Counted from the first letter of the stretch, positions 34,013-42,472 are shown. The stretch: DNA of 64,000 bases from Parabacteroides sp. AD58 (GCF_023744375.2 NZ_CP146284.1:2852001-2916000), one strand, 5' to 3'. Notes: a model not told the origin generated them from the letters alone. Numbers and translations are program-made.

Positions 34013-35290
34013 ATGAGACTGATTCATCTATTGATATTTCTGGTATTCGCCGGTTCGGTATGGGCCCAGCAGTCGGCCCGGGTGCGTGAACTGGAGAAAC
34101 AGCGGAAAGAGACGCTGGAGGAGATCCGTAAGACCGGAGAGCTCCTGAAACAGACACAAGCGACGGAGAAAGACGTAACCCGCCGCCTGAAGCTGATTTC
34201 CCAGCAGATCCTCTCGCGTAAGAAAGTCATCAGCCTGCTGAACCAGGAGATGGAAGTCATCAACATCCAGATCATCGACATGGGGAAACAGATCCGTGTC
34301 CTCGAAACCCAGTTGCAGCAGAAGAAGGAGAGCTACGGCAAGTCGGTACGCAGCATGTACCGCCGTCATGCCTCTCAGGACAAGCTCCTCTTCATCCTTT
34401 CGGCCGAGAGCTTCGGACAGTCGCTCCGCCGGATGCGTTACCTGCGTGAATATGCCCAGTGGCAGAAACGGCAGGCTACCGACATCATCACCCGTCAGTC
34501 GGAGATCAACCGCCAGCAGCTGGAGCTGAAGAAGACGCGCGAAGAGAAGACCCGCCTCCTGGCAAGCCGTGAGGAGGAACAGCAGAAGCTGGAGGTCGAA
34601 GAACAGAGCCAGAAAGATGAGATCGCCCAGTTGGGCAAGAAGAAATCGCAGCTCCAGGCCCAGCTCCGCGAGAAACAGAAACAGGCCGACCAGCTGAACC
34701 GGATGATCGAAAAGCAGATCGCCGAAGAGATCGCCCAGGCTGAGCGTGAACGGAAGGCCCGTGAGGCGGCTGCCCGGAAGAACAAGAAAGGCGATACCAC
34801 TACTCCGCTGGAAGAACGGAAGGCCGACGTGAAAGGTGGATATGCCATGACGAAGGAAGAGAAGGCCCTCTCCAACTATTTCTCCGAGAACCGGGGCCGT
34901 CTGCCCTACCCCGTGACAGGCAGTTCACATCGTATCATCGCTCCCTTCGGTGAGCATCAGCATGCCGCCCTCGAGCATGTACGTACCAATAATAATGGAA
35001 TCGATATCCTGGCTTCTACGGGAGCCGAAGCCCGTGCCGTCTTCAACGGTGTGGTTACCCGTGTATTCACCATCCCCGGGTTCAACAACTCCATCATCAT
35101 CCGTCACGGTAATTACCTCACGGTCTACAGTAACCTGAGCCAGGTCTATGTCAAAGCCGGCGATAAGGTCTCTACCCGTCAGAAGATCGGAAAGATCTTC
35201 CTCGATCCGTCCGACAACACCACCGTTCTCCATTTCCAGCTCTGGAAGGAAAAGTCCAAACAGGATCCGGAGCCATGGCTGGGCAATTGA
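34013..35290 (+). CDS. EnvC-like murein hydrolase activator (degenerate M23/LytM domain)
   Basis: A 425-residue exported protein. A signal peptide (LIFLVFAGSVWAQQ) is followed by a long coiled coil (residues about 20-260, for example ARVRELEKQRKETLEEIRKT and LGKKKSQLQAQLREKQKQAD) and a C-terminal LytM domain (NNGIDILASTGAEARAVFNG, SIIIRHGNYLTVYSNLSQVY, GKIFLDPSDNTTVLHFQLWK). Active M23 peptidases need an HxGxD zinc site and a final HxH; here the first reads NNGID and the last is LHFQ. The domain therefore cannot bind zinc normally and should activate amidases, as EnvC and NlpD do. It likely acts in cell separation. Confidence 0.9.
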   Translation: MRLIHLLIFLVFAGSVWAQQSARVRELEKQRKETLEEIRKTGELLKQTQATEKDVTRRLKLISQQILSRKKVISLLNQEMEVINIQIIDMGKQIRVLETQLQQKKESYGKSVRSMYRRHASQDKLLFILSAESFGQSLRRMRYLREYAQWQKRQATDIITRQSEINRQQLELKKTREEKTRLLASREEEQQKLEVEEQSQKDEIAQLGKKKSQLQAQLREKQKQADQLNRMIEKQIAEEIAQAERERKAREAAARKNKKGDTTTPLEERKADVKGGYAMTKEEKALSNYFSENRGRLPYPVTGSSHRIIAPFGEHQHAALEHVRTNNNGIDILASTGAEARAVFNGVVTRVFTIPGFNNSIIIRHGNYLTVYSNLSQVYVKAGDKVSTRQKIGKIFLDPSDNTTVLHFQLWKEKSKQDPEPWLGN

Positions 35291-35374
35291 TAATTGACAA
35301 TTGATAATTGACAATTAATTAGGCACGGAATTCACGGATTTCACGGAAATTTTTCATTTTTGAAAATGACAGTA

Positions 35375-35397
35375 GAGGCGTAGCGCTGCTGCGCCTC
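35375..35397. repeat. GAGGCG-arm palindrome
   Basis: A 10-bp stem (arms GAGGCGTAGC and GCTGCGCCTC, one wobble) with a 3-nt loop. The same arms recur in the tandem repeat at 36421-36810, and a related AGAGACG version at 7162 and 31353. Confidence 0.65.
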
Positions 35398-35455
35398 ATC
35401 CCAAACGTCACAGGAAAAAACGACGGGAAAACACTTCACAGAGGTAGCTTTAAAA

Positions 35456-35620
35456 AGCTCCCCTGTTGTAGGGGAGCTCCCCGCAGGGGTGAGGGGTTTA
35501 CGCATACCATGTATAGCAAGATCCAGGCTGAAGGCCTGACAGGTTATAGCCCGGGGCAACGCCCTGGGAGAATCATTTCCGCGTTTCCTCAAGCCCTGAA
35601 AGGGCGGAATAGCTTCTTTG
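35456..35620. repeat. REP-like block of three palindromes
   Basis: Three hairpins stand in a row: AGCTCCCCT/AGGGGAGCT (35456-35478, perfect 9 bp), CCCGGGGC/GCCCTGGG (35550-35568), and GCCCT-GAA-AGGGC (35593-35605). Words of the last two types (CCCTGAAAGGGCGGAATA) are familiar from repetitive extragenic elements in Bacteroidetes. Together with the palindrome at 35375 this fills the 458-bp gap after the EnvC-like gene. An open frame that can be read through it (from 35509) is not credible as a gene. Confidence 0.6.
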
Positions 35621-35695
35621 TTTCTTTTACATCAAGGCAAAAGAACGAGAATGAATTTTTGAATCCCCCATATTCCCTGAATAACAAAAATTATG

Positions 35696-35703
35696 TACCT
35701 TTG
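35696..35703 (+). promoter_or_regulatory. -7 promoter element for the small lipoprotein gene
   Basis: TACCTTTG matches TAnnTTTG, 45 bp before the start codon. Confidence 0.6.
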
Positions 35704-35748
35704 CGCCTCAATTATCGGTTATATTAATAATTAAATGATTATCTGACT

Positions 35749-36279
35749 ATGAACGCTAAATTTTTATTCAAAACAGCGGTTTTGTGTTTGGCCATGTTGG
35801 CTGGTTGTATTTCGTTTGCATCTTGTAGTGAAGATGATGATGCTACTATCGAGGAAGATACAAACAAGCTTGAAAATGTGAAGATAGATTATTCAATTGA
35901 TCTTACTGAAAATTGGTTTAAGTATTTCGACATTGAATTAAGCTATAATACTGGAGCAGAAGAGAAAACAATGATTTTAACTGAAGATTGGGATTGTAGC
36001 ATAACGATTCCTTATACAGGAGAAACCAATTATTATTGTAACGTAATTGCCAAGCCAAAAGCAGAAGTCCCTGCTTTTGATGCGGATTCTACATATTTGT
36101 TTGGAAAAGAATCACATGCCAGAGTTACCGGAATTCTGAAGGATGGTTCAGTAGATAGTAATTTTAGTTCGTCTTTAACTGAAGAAAGTGGTACTTTAAA
36201 TGTAGGAGGAGCAGCTATGGAGGCTTATACTCAGCAAGAATTTACTCTGTTAAAATTCTCTTACACACCGGGAAAATAA
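35749..36279 (+). CDS. Unknown small lipoprotein
   Basis: A 176-residue protein with a lipoprotein signal (AMLAGCISFASC; Cys at SFASC is the probable lipid site) followed by an acidic SEDDDATIEED that resembles surface-export signals of Bacteroidetes. The remainder is predicted beta (VKIDYSIDLTENWFKYFDIE, YNTGAEEKTMILTEDW, YYCNVIAKPKAE). No family is recognised. It is a single-gene unit, with its own TAnnTTTG promoter and a strong terminator 29 bp after its stop. Base composition is more AT-rich than the flanking 31-35 kb genes. Confidence 0.75.
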   Translation: MNAKFLFKTAVLCLAMLAGCISFASCSEDDDATIEEDTNKLENVKIDYSIDLTENWFKYFDIELSYNTGAEEKTMILTEDWDCSITIPYTGETNYYCNVIAKPKAEVPAFDADSTYLFGKESHARVTGILKDGSVDSNFSSSLTEESGTLNVGGAAMEAYTQQEFTLLKFSYTPGK

Positions 36280-36307
36280 TCTGATAGAATCAGAAAGAAT
36301 ATAAATA

Positions 36308-36355
36308 GCCAATCTATTCACATGGGGGTTATGTGTGAATAGATTGGCTTTTTTC
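36308..36355 (+). terminator. Rho-independent terminator after the small lipoprotein gene
   Basis: A perfect 15-bp stem (36308-36322 with 36334-36348) and an 11-nt loop, followed by six T. Confidence 0.85.
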
Positions 36356-36420
36356 TTTCCTCAAGTTGTATCGGCACACGGACTTCATCAATTGAGAATT
36401 GAAAACTTCATCAATTTTCC

Positions 36421-36810
36421 ATTTAAGAAGCCTCATCCCAAACGCCACAGGAAAAAAACGGCGAAAAACATAATAAATTATCCGTTATATGATTGGTTGC
36501 CATTCAATCGTAAAATGCCGTTCTGAGGCGCAGCAACGCTACGCCTCTACAGTCACCCCCCATTATTAATTTTCAATTTTCAATTCTCAATTTTCCATTT
36601 AAGAAGCCTCATCCCAAACGTCACAGGGAAAAACGACGGGAAAATACAATAAATATATCCGTTATATGATTGGTTGCCATTCAATCGTGAAATGCCGTTT
36701 TGAGGCGCAGCAACGCTACGCCTCTACAGTCACCCCCCCATTATTAATTTTCAATTTTCAATTCTCAATTTTCCATTTAAGAAGCCTCATCCCAAACGCC
36801 ACAGGGGAAA
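36421..36810. repeat. Tandem repeat of about 177 bp, two full copies and a partial third
   Basis: Copies start with ATTTAAGAAGCCTCATCCCA at 36421, 36597 and 36775, so the spacing is 176 and 178 bp. Each full copy contains a GAGGCGCAGC/GCTACGCCTC palindrome and ends in AT-rich words of the TTTTCAATTTTC type. Differences between copies are few single-base changes. A single divergent copy of the first 40 bp also occurs at about 35395-35435. No coding frame is credible here. The rest of the 668-bp gap up to 36948 holds the terminator and a promoter. Confidence 0.85.
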
Positions 36811-36897
36811 ACAAATGATATTATTCCTTCCAATGTTAAAAAATAAAAATATATAGAAGTTCAAAAGGTTCTTTTAGCGGTTCTCAAAATATATTAC

Positions 36898-36905
36898 TAC
36901 CTTTG
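36898..36905 (+). promoter_or_regulatory. -7 promoter element for the LOG-family gene
   Basis: TACCTTTG matches TAnnTTTG, 42 bp before the ATG at 36948. An earlier in-frame TTG at 36903 lies within it and is ruled out as start. Confidence 0.6.
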
Positions 36906-36947
36906 TCCCGTATAAGAAAGAGATATAAGGATATAAAGATTAAGGGT

Positions 36948-37529
36948 ATGATCAAAACTATCTGTATCTACTGTGCATCCAGCACCCAGATCGATCCAGT
37001 CTATTTCGACCACGCCCGCCTCTTGGGGAGACAATTGGCGGAGGCACATATCCGGATCGTCAATGGAGCAGGCAATATCGGCCTGATGGGAGCTGTCTCT
37101 GATGCCGCCCTCGATGCCGGGGGTGAAGTAACGGGTGTAATCCCGCGCTTCATGGTGGAACAGGGTTGGAATCATCCCGGATTAACAGAAACGATCGTTG
37201 TCAACGATATGCACGAGCGGAAGCAGACCATGGCGCGTCTCTCGGATGCCGTCATTGCCTTGCCGGGCGGATATGGAACCCTCGAAGAACTGCTCGAGAT
37301 TATCACGTGGAAGCAATTGGGCCTCTATCTCAATCCTATTGTCATTCTGAATACGAACGGATATTACGATCCGCTGCTGCTCATGTTTGAGAAGGCTGTC
37401 GAAGGACGATTCATGCGTCCGTTGCATGCAGATCTGTGGGCCGTGGCCCATACGCCCGATGAGGCTGTTCACTTGGTGCAGACCCTTCCGGTGTATGACA
37501 AGAACATTCGTCAGGTGGCCAAGTATTGA
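36948..37529 (+). CDS. LOG-family protein (cytokinin-riboside-5'-monophosphate phosphoribohydrolase type)
   Basis: A 193-residue cytoplasmic nucleotide hydrolase of the TIGR00730 / lysine-decarboxylase-like fold. Motifs are ICIYCASSTQIDPVYFDHAR, VNGAGNIGLMGAVSDAALD, MHERKQTMARLSDAVIALPG and the diagnostic PGGYGTLEELLEIITWKQLG. These proteins cut N6-modified AMP or AMP itself to base and ribose 5-phosphate; in bacteria without plant contact the true substrate is uncertain. The start at 36948 gives the normal N-terminus and follows a promoter element. It stands alone, 340 bp before the dehydratase gene. Confidence 0.92.
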   Translation: MIKTICIYCASSTQIDPVYFDHARLLGRQLAEAHIRIVNGAGNIGLMGAVSDAALDAGGEVTGVIPRFMVEQGWNHPGLTETIVVNDMHERKQTMARLSDAVIALPGGYGTLEELLEIITWKQLGLYLNPIVILNTNGYYDPLLLMFEKAVEGRFMRPLHADLWAVAHTPDEAVHLVQTLPVYDKNIRQVAKY

Positions 37530-37869
37530 GTTGACATACGTCAAGAAGTAGTGAAAAAGGACAGACAGCGGGCTGGGATGGTAAACATTTCAGGAAACTG
37601 ACGTGTTTAACAGTCGTCGGCACAGCTGGTATTTTTGATTCCATACGTGCGATACGTATGCGAACGAAAGAGGATGAAACAAGATTGTTCGTCGCCCCGC
37701 CTGGATGGGACTGACGAACCTTGGTGTGGAAAGACGTCAGCTAAAACTGATCGTTAATTTGCTCTTTCTTAATGGGTTGAGTAAATAAAATGCGAATAAG
37801 TTTGTAACGATATAATGCGTACAAACAACGGAGAAAAAATCATTCATATACTAAAAAACGTTTATCGTA
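37530..37869. other. Leader region of the polysaccharide dehydratase gene, two palindromes
   Basis: No gene is seen in these 340 bp. Two inverted repeats stand out: CATACGT-GCGAT-ACGTATG (37642-37660), and GTTTGTA...TACAAAC with 13 bp between arms (37800-37826). The second ends 43 bp before the start codon and encloses ATATAATG, so it could be an operator over a promoter. No UpxY-type antiterminator gene precedes the locus here, and I found no long inverted repeats of the kind that flank invertible capsule promoters. Confidence 0.45.
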
Positions 37870-39786
37870 ATGAATCAATTTTTGGTCAATCTATTTCGTT
37901 TACGCCAGCTGAAATATGTAAACCGTTGGGTTATATTTTGCTTGGATTTATTTTTATCGTGGGTCGCGAGCTTACTCACCCTCCTGTTGATTAAGTTCGT
38001 TTATGAAAGCCTGGCAGTGACGCCTCAAGTACTGTGCACGCTTTCGGTAGCTTCTATTGTAGCGGCGGGCATCAGCTTTGCCCTGCTGAAGACGTACAAG
38101 AACATCATCCGTCACTCGGCCTTTACCGAAGTGGGGCGTTTGGGCGTAGCCTCTTTCCTGAAATCTGTACTATTATGTCTTTTCCTGGGTGTCTGGCATT
38201 TCTTCCCCGCCGACATCATCCTTTTAGGAGGAATCTTTGATTTTGGAGCCACCTTCTTCCTCCTCTCCTTTTCCCGGGCATTGATGATTATCACCTATCG
38301 CTACCTGGTTTATAACATGAATCCCCAGAGCGATAAAGTATTGATTTATTACGATCCACAGTCTGAAGATACCAGCCTTGCTTCCCTGATGCAAGAGCAG
38401 AGCAAATACAAGATCCGGGGCTTTATCCAGATCGGTCAGTCGGCCCGTTACCGCCTGAACGGCCTGACCGTCTATTCCGTAAATTCTGAAGAAGACTTCC
38501 AGCGTCTCTTCAACAATATTCCTTTTAATACGTTAGTTTTCCCGAGCCAGAAGGCTGCCCAGCAGGAGAAAGACCGCCTGGTGCGCTATTGTTCGCACCG
38601 CCGGGTGAAGATGCTGGTACTTCCGCCCGTGGATGTATTGGGCAAGGAAAAGAATCGCCTGAAGGCCCTGCCGGAAATCCGCATCGAAGACCTTTTAGGG
38701 CGTGACGAGATTAAGATCAACCTCGACGAGATACGCGATTCCCTCAAAGGGAAAGTAGTGATGGTAACGGGTGCCGCCGGTTCCATCGGTAGCGAACTCT
38801 GCCGTCAGCTCTGTACCTTCGGACTGAAGGAACTCATCCTCTTCGACAGTGCCGAGACCCCGATGCACAACATTCGCCTCGAGCTGGAAGACAAATTCCC
38901 TCAGGTACATTTCGAGCCGGTCATGGGTGATATCCGTATGATTCACCGTGTAGAGAGTGTCTTCGACCGCTTCCGTCCGCAGTATGTCTTCCATGCGGCT
39001 GCCTACAAGCATGTGCCCCTGATGGAAGAGAACCCCTGCGAGGCGGTGCATACCAATGTCTTTGGTACCCGTCTGGTAGCCAATATGGCAGTGAAATATG
39101 ATGTCGAGAAATTCATCATGATATCGACCGACAAGGCCGTGAACCCCACCAACGTGATGGGAGCCTCCAAGCGCCTGGCGGAGATTTACGTGCAGAGCCT
39201 GAGTATCGCCATCAGTAAGGGCGAGATGCCGGGCAAGACCCGTTTCATCACTACCCGCTTCGGCAATGTATTGGGCAGTAACGGTTCGGTCATCCCCCGT
39301 TTCCGCGAACAGCTGGCAAAGGGTGGCCCGCTGACGGTCACTCACCCCGACATCATCCGTTACTTCATGACCATCCCCGAAGCCTGTCGCCTCGTGCTCG
39401 AAGCTGCTTTCATGGGCAAGGGCAACGAGATCTTTGTCTTCGATATGGGTAGTCCGGTCAAGATTGCCGACCTGGCACGCCGGATGATCGAGCTTTCCGG
39501 CCTGACTGTCGGAAAAGATATCGACATCATCTACACCGGTCTGCGTCCGGGCGAAAAGCTCTACGAAGAGCTGTTGGCAACGAAGGAAAACACCCTTCCG
39601 ACCGACAATTCCCAGATCTACCGTGCTCAGGTACGCGAATACGACTATCATCAGGTCGATCATGCCATCGACGAGCTGACCGACCTCGCCATCCGTGTCC
39701 AAAAGATGGATACCGTCCGCATGATGAAACAGATCGTACCCGAATTCAAGAGCAAGAATTCCATCTACGAACAGCTGGACAATTGA
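37870..39786 (+). CDS. Membrane-bound nucleotide-sugar 4,6-dehydratase (CapD/PglF/WbpM type)
   Basis: A 638-residue inner-membrane enzyme. Four N-terminal membrane helices (to about residue 150) and a linker domain (KVLIYYDPQSEDTSLASLMQ) are followed by a short-chain dehydrogenase domain: VVMVTGAAGSIGSELCRQL (NAD binding, near residue 300), AAYKHVPLMEENPCEAVHTN, and STDKAVNPTNVMGASKR. As usual in this family the active-site Tyr is replaced by Met (VMGASK). It should convert UDP-GlcNAc to the 4-keto-6-deoxy sugar, the precursor of amino-sugars such as bacillosamine or AATGal. The aminotransferase needed for the next step is at the right edge of the window. It is a constant gene at the start of the polysaccharide region. 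Confidence 0.93.
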   Translation: MNQFLVNLFRLRQLKYVNRWVIFCLDLFLSWVASLLTLLLIKFVYESLAVTPQVLCTLSVASIVAAGISFALLKTYKNIIRHSAFTEVGRLGVASFLKSVLLCLFLGVWHFFPADIILLGGIFDFGATFFLLSFSRALMIITYRYLVYNMNPQSDKVLIYYDPQSEDTSLASLMQEQSKYKIRGFIQIGQSARYRLNGLTVYSVNSEEDFQRLFNNIPFNTLVFPSQKAAQQEKDRLVRYCSHRRVKMLVLPPVDVLGKEKNRLKALPEIRIEDLLGRDEIKINLDEIRDSLKGKVVMVTGAAGSIGSELCRQLCTFGLKELILFDSAETPMHNIRLELEDKFPQVHFEPVMGDIRMIHRVESVFDRFRPQYVFHAAAYKHVPLMEENPCEAVHTNVFGTRLVANMAVKYDVEKFIMISTDKAVNPTNVMGASKRLAEIYVQSLSIAISKGEMPGKTRFITTRFGNVLGSNGSVIPRFREQLAKGGPLTVTHPDIIRYFMTIPEACRLVLEAAFMGKGNEIFVFDMGSPVKIADLARRMIELSGLTVGKDIDIIYTGLRPGEKLYEELLATKENTLPTDNSQIYRAQVREYDYHQVDHAIDELTDLAIRVQKMDTVRMMKQIVPEFKSKNSIYEQLDN

Positions 39787-40075
39787 CGAGGGGGATAAGT
39801 TGACAAGTTAATGAGGATTATAAGTTGACAAGTTAACAAGTTGACGAGTTAACAAGGAACAGCATAGTATGTTTAGTTTCAATTTCCAATCAAATAGTAT
39901 CTAAAACCTAGTCAACTTGTCTCAGAAGCCTAGTCAACTGAAGATAAGTTAACAAGGAAATAAGTTTATAGTGTGTTCCCTATCAATTACTATCTAGTAG
40001 TATCTAAAACCTAGTCAACTTGTCTCTGAAGCCTTGTCAACTTCAAACAAATAGCCTTGTCAACTAGCAAGTGAT
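39787..40075. repeat. Intergenic cluster of GTTGACAAG-type repeats
   Basis: Words of the form AAGTTGACAAGTTAACAAG recur several times in the first 90 bp, and their inverse, CTAGTCAACTTGTCT, occurs in the second half, so the region can fold on itself. A direct repeat of about 32 bp beginning ATCTAAAACCTAGTCAACTT occurs near 39898 and again near 40005. No gene or promoter is recognised. Confidence 0.7.
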
Positions 40076-41107
40076 ATGTATTATTTTTTCCCCTTCCTCT
40101 CCCTACTCGCTTGGCTCGGCGGCCACTATGCTAACGGCATACTGATCTGGCTCTCCTTCCTGACGTTGGGAATCTGGGGAATACTGGCACTCAATGCTCT
40201 GCAGATGATTGTACAACTCTTTACCCGTCACCGTCGGAAAGTGTGGTTGCCCCTGTTGGCAATCCTGCTGCATACCGACTACCTGCTGGCTGTCTGGCAG
40301 CCCTCCTTCCCCGGAAGGAATACCCTGCCCGAAGGCGCTCAGCCCTTGACGGTGGTGACTTACAACACCTCCCATTTCTTTTGGGACAGACAGCAGACGA
40401 TGCGGGAGGCGGCGGCTTATATCCGCCAGTTGCAACCCGATATTATCTGTATGCAGGAGGCCCCCGATGGAGCCTACTACCAGGCTGACACCGTTCGGAA
40501 AGCATTCAGCTACGTCCCCCATCACTGTGTTAGCGGACGTACCGACCACCTGCCGATGATGATTGGCAGCCGGTATCCCCTGCAGCATATACGGACTCTC
40601 TATTTCAAGAACTCCGTCAATCTGGCGATGATCGCCGATGTCTGTATGCCTACCGATACCATCCGCCTCTTCTGCAACCACCTGGAGACAACCAGTGTGA
40701 ACCAGTACCGCGGACAGATACAGGCTGCTTCCAAGCCCTGGATGTTCCGCCTGAAAGCCGGTGTCAAACTGATCCTGCGGATGAAAGAGAACTTCCGGAA
40801 GCGGGCGGCGCAGGCCGACTATATTGCTGAAGAGATTCGTCGTTCCCCCTACCCCGTTGTGGTATGTGGCGACTTCAACGATACCCCTGCCTCCTATGCC
40901 TATCACCGGATGAAAGGCGCGCTGACCGATGGATTCCGCGATGCCGGCCGGGGCTATCAATACACCTTCCGTCAGCTCAAACGTATCTGGCGGATCGATT
41001 ATATCTTCTATTCCGACGAACTGAAAGGTCTGTCGTATGATTCCCCCGATACCCCCTACAGCGATCATAAGATGGTGGTATGGCGGGGTTGTATAGAACA
41101 GAAATAA
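40076..41107 (+). CDS. Endonuclease/exonuclease/phosphatase (EEP) family membrane-anchored protein
   Basis: A 343-residue protein with two to three N-terminal hydrophobic segments (FFPFLSLLAWLGGHYANGIL and LPLLAILLHTDYLLAVW) and then a complete EEP domain: LTVVTYNTSHFFWD, PDIICMQEAPDG (metal-binding Glu), FCNHLETTSVNQYRG, VVVCGDFNDTPASYAYHRM, RIDYIFYSDE and PYSDHKMVV (catalytic Asp-His). The active site should face outward. Substrates in the family range from nucleic acids to phospholipids and inositol phosphates, so none is assigned. The last 84 bp before the end are duplicated at 43144, and the present C-terminus (WRGCIEQK) differs from that encoded by the distal copy (WQGYFFERKI). This shows where a two-gene module was inserted. 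Confidence 0.88.
   Translation: MYYFFPFLSLLAWLGGHYANGILIWLSFLTLGIWGILALNALQMIVQLFTRHRRKVWLPLLAILLHTDYLLAVWQPSFPGRNTLPEGAQPLTVVTYNTSHFFWDRQQTMREAAAYIRQLQPDIICMQEAPDGAYYQADTVRKAFSYVPHHCVSGRTDHLPMMIGSRYPLQHIRTLYFKNSVNLAMIADVCMPTDTIRLFCNHLETTSVNQYRGQIQAASKPWMFRLKAGVKLILRMKENFRKRAAQADYIAEEIRRSPYPVVVCGDFNDTPASYAYHRMKGALTDGFRDAGRGYQYTFRQLKRIWRIDYIFYSDELKGLSYDSPDTPYSDHKMVVWRGCIEQK
41005..41088 (+). repeat. 84-bp direct repeat, left copy (3' end of the EEP gene)
   Basis: Identical to 43144-43227 at 82 of 84 positions, at a distance of 2139 bp, in the same orientation. It encodes FYSDELKGLSYD through HKMVVW of the intact EEP protein. The pair encloses the ATPase/nuclease genes. Confidence 0.93.
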
Positions 41108-41148
41108 AGGTTTTCTTCAACTTGCGGAGATTTTCTATCAAATAATTC

Positions 41149-41156
41149 TATCTTTG
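41149..41156 (+). promoter_or_regulatory. -7 promoter element for the ATPase/nuclease module
   Basis: TATCTTTG matches TAnnTTTG, 17 bp before the ATG at 41174. It overlaps an in-frame GTG at 41156, which is therefore not the start. The module carries its own promoter inside the duplicated flanks. Confidence 0.6.
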
Positions 41157-41173
41157 TGGAAAATAAAAAAAAC

Positions 41174-42472
41174 ATGGATTCGGGAACGATAGAAATACAT
41201 ATAGAACAATTAGGGCCTATTCGTGATTCACAGATAGTTTTAAAGCCTTTTATGTTCTTCTCGGGTGAATCGGGAACTGGTAAGAGTTATACGGCATTAT
41301 TGGTACACTATATCTATTGTCTGCTTTGTAATACGGCTCTTTCCGATTTCTTTAAGGAGTTGGGTGTATCATATAACCAATTAATGGCTGAACATCCGGA
41401 CGACGAGGCAGGAGTATTATATGAGTTCTCCCTGGGGCAATTAGAAGCTTGGTGTAGTAAAGCAGCAGTTTCTTATTTAGGTCAAATGCTGGGAAATCCT
41501 GATCTGAAAGCCCACATATCCATCCGCTTTAAAGGAGTCCCTGACCATTATAAATATACGTTCAAAAAGGAAGTATTGAACTTGTCGGGTGATGTGATGG
41601 ATTATTTCGACTTAATCCAGTTGAACAATGGACATTCGGTACGTGTTCCGCATCGTTCCGAAAAATGGGGAGCTATACCACTTTACCTGTTATTCCAAAT
41701 ATCAATGAAAACGATTTTTGGAATTAAGCAATCGAAGACCTTTTTGCTTCCTCCTTCCCGAGGGGCTTTAGTGGGTTTATCTGATACCACCCGCTGGGGA
41801 GTGATGGCTTCAATGGGAATGTATGAAGAATTTCTTTCGGATTTCTCTGATCTGAAAGCAAAGAAAATAGACAATGCAGACACCAGACAGCAATACAAGG
41901 AACTGAGTGAAAAAATGCTGCAAGGAAATATCCAAATCCGTGAGAACGATTTGTTTTATGAACAGCTTGGAATGGAAGCTCCTATTCCTATTATGGCGGC
42001 AGCTTCCTCTGTAAAAGAGTTGACTCCTTTCGCCTTGATGTTACAAAAGGAAATTGTTGCCGACTATGCCATCTTGTTTGAAGAACCAGAGTCTCATCTT
42101 CATCCGGAAATGCAAATTCAGGTAGCCGATTTACTGGCGTATATTTTGAATGAAGGAGGACGATTGCAGGTAACAACCCATAGCGATTATTTTCTTCGCA
42201 GAATCAATGACCTGATCCGGTTGCATCTGCTGAAAAAGAAAATGTCGGAAGAGGCATATACTGATTTCTGTCAGCAGCACAAATTGAATCCGGATATAAC
42301 CATTCCGGCGGAAAAGGTTGGTGCCTACTATTTCCAGCGACAGGATACAGTTGTGAAGATTCTTCCTCAATCTGCCGAGGAAGGCATTCCGTTTGATACC
42401 TTTTCAAAAGTTTTAAAAAACGAGGTAACGGCAAGTTCTTTCGTGTATGACAAGTTAAACGAATTAGAATGA
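41174..42472 (+). CDS. AAA/ABC-type ATPase of a two-gene module (OLD/SMC-like, AAA_15/AAA_21 class)
   Basis: A 432-residue cytoplasmic ATPase. Walker A is FFSGESGTGKSY (Gly31 to Ser38, Lys37). The Walker B region is YAILFEEPESHLHPEMQ with tandem Glu303-Glu304, and the switch histidine is in VTTHSDYFLRRIND (His336). The ABC signature appears to be replaced by SSVKELTPFALML ahead of Walker B. The 200-residue middle is helical. This layout is that of the ABC-ATPases that drive nucleases or toxins in conflict systems (OLD, RloA, PARIS AriA, AbiL-like), but I cannot place it in a named family. It overlaps the next gene by ATGA, which implies coupled translation with a predicted nuclease. Codon use is more AT-rich than the EEP gene it follows. 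Confidence 0.85.
   Translation: MDSGTIEIHIEQLGPIRDSQIVLKPFMFFSGESGTGKSYTALLVHYIYCLLCNTALSDFFKELGVSYNQLMAEHPDDEAGVLYEFSLGQLEAWCSKAAVSYLGQMLGNPDLKAHISIRFKGVPDHYKYTFKKEVLNLSGDVMDYFDLIQLNNGHSVRVPHRSEKWGAIPLYLLFQISMKTIFGIKQSKTFLLPPSRGALVGLSDTTRWGVMASMGMYEEFLSDFSDLKAKKIDNADTRQQYKELSEKMLQGNIQIRENDLFYEQLGMEAPIPIMAAASSVKELTPFALMLQKEIVADYAILFEEPESHLHPEMQIQVADLLAYILNEGGRLQVTTHSDYFLRRINDLIRLHLLKKKMSEEAYTDFCQQHKLNPDITIPAEKVGAYYFQRQDTVVKILPQSAEEGIPFDTFSKVLKNEVTASSFVYDKLNELE

Noticed and set aside
35509..35727. 72-codon open frame after the EnvC-like gene
   Set aside because: It reads through REP-type palindromes (CCCTGAAAGGGC and relatives); the peptide is the usual spurious translation of such repeats.
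36335..36526. 63-codon open frame overlapping the terminator and tandem repeat
   Set aside because: It begins inside a terminator stem and runs through repetitive DNA; no protein-like features.
36421..36810. Possible CRISPR array
   Set aside because: The repeat unit is about 177 bp with no short repeat/unique spacer alternation and no cas genes nearby; it is a tandem duplication.
37530..37869. Invertible capsule promoter
   Set aside because: Only short palindromes (7-bp arms) were found; the longer inverted repeats 150-200 bp apart that flank known invertible promoters are absent, and no recombinase gene is present.
38695..39702. 335-codon antisense frame within the dehydratase gene (and similar long antisense frames in ispG, the TPR gene and the EEP gene)
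   Set aside because: These are opposite-strand shadows of strongly biased genes; the sense strand carries complete, well-known protein families.
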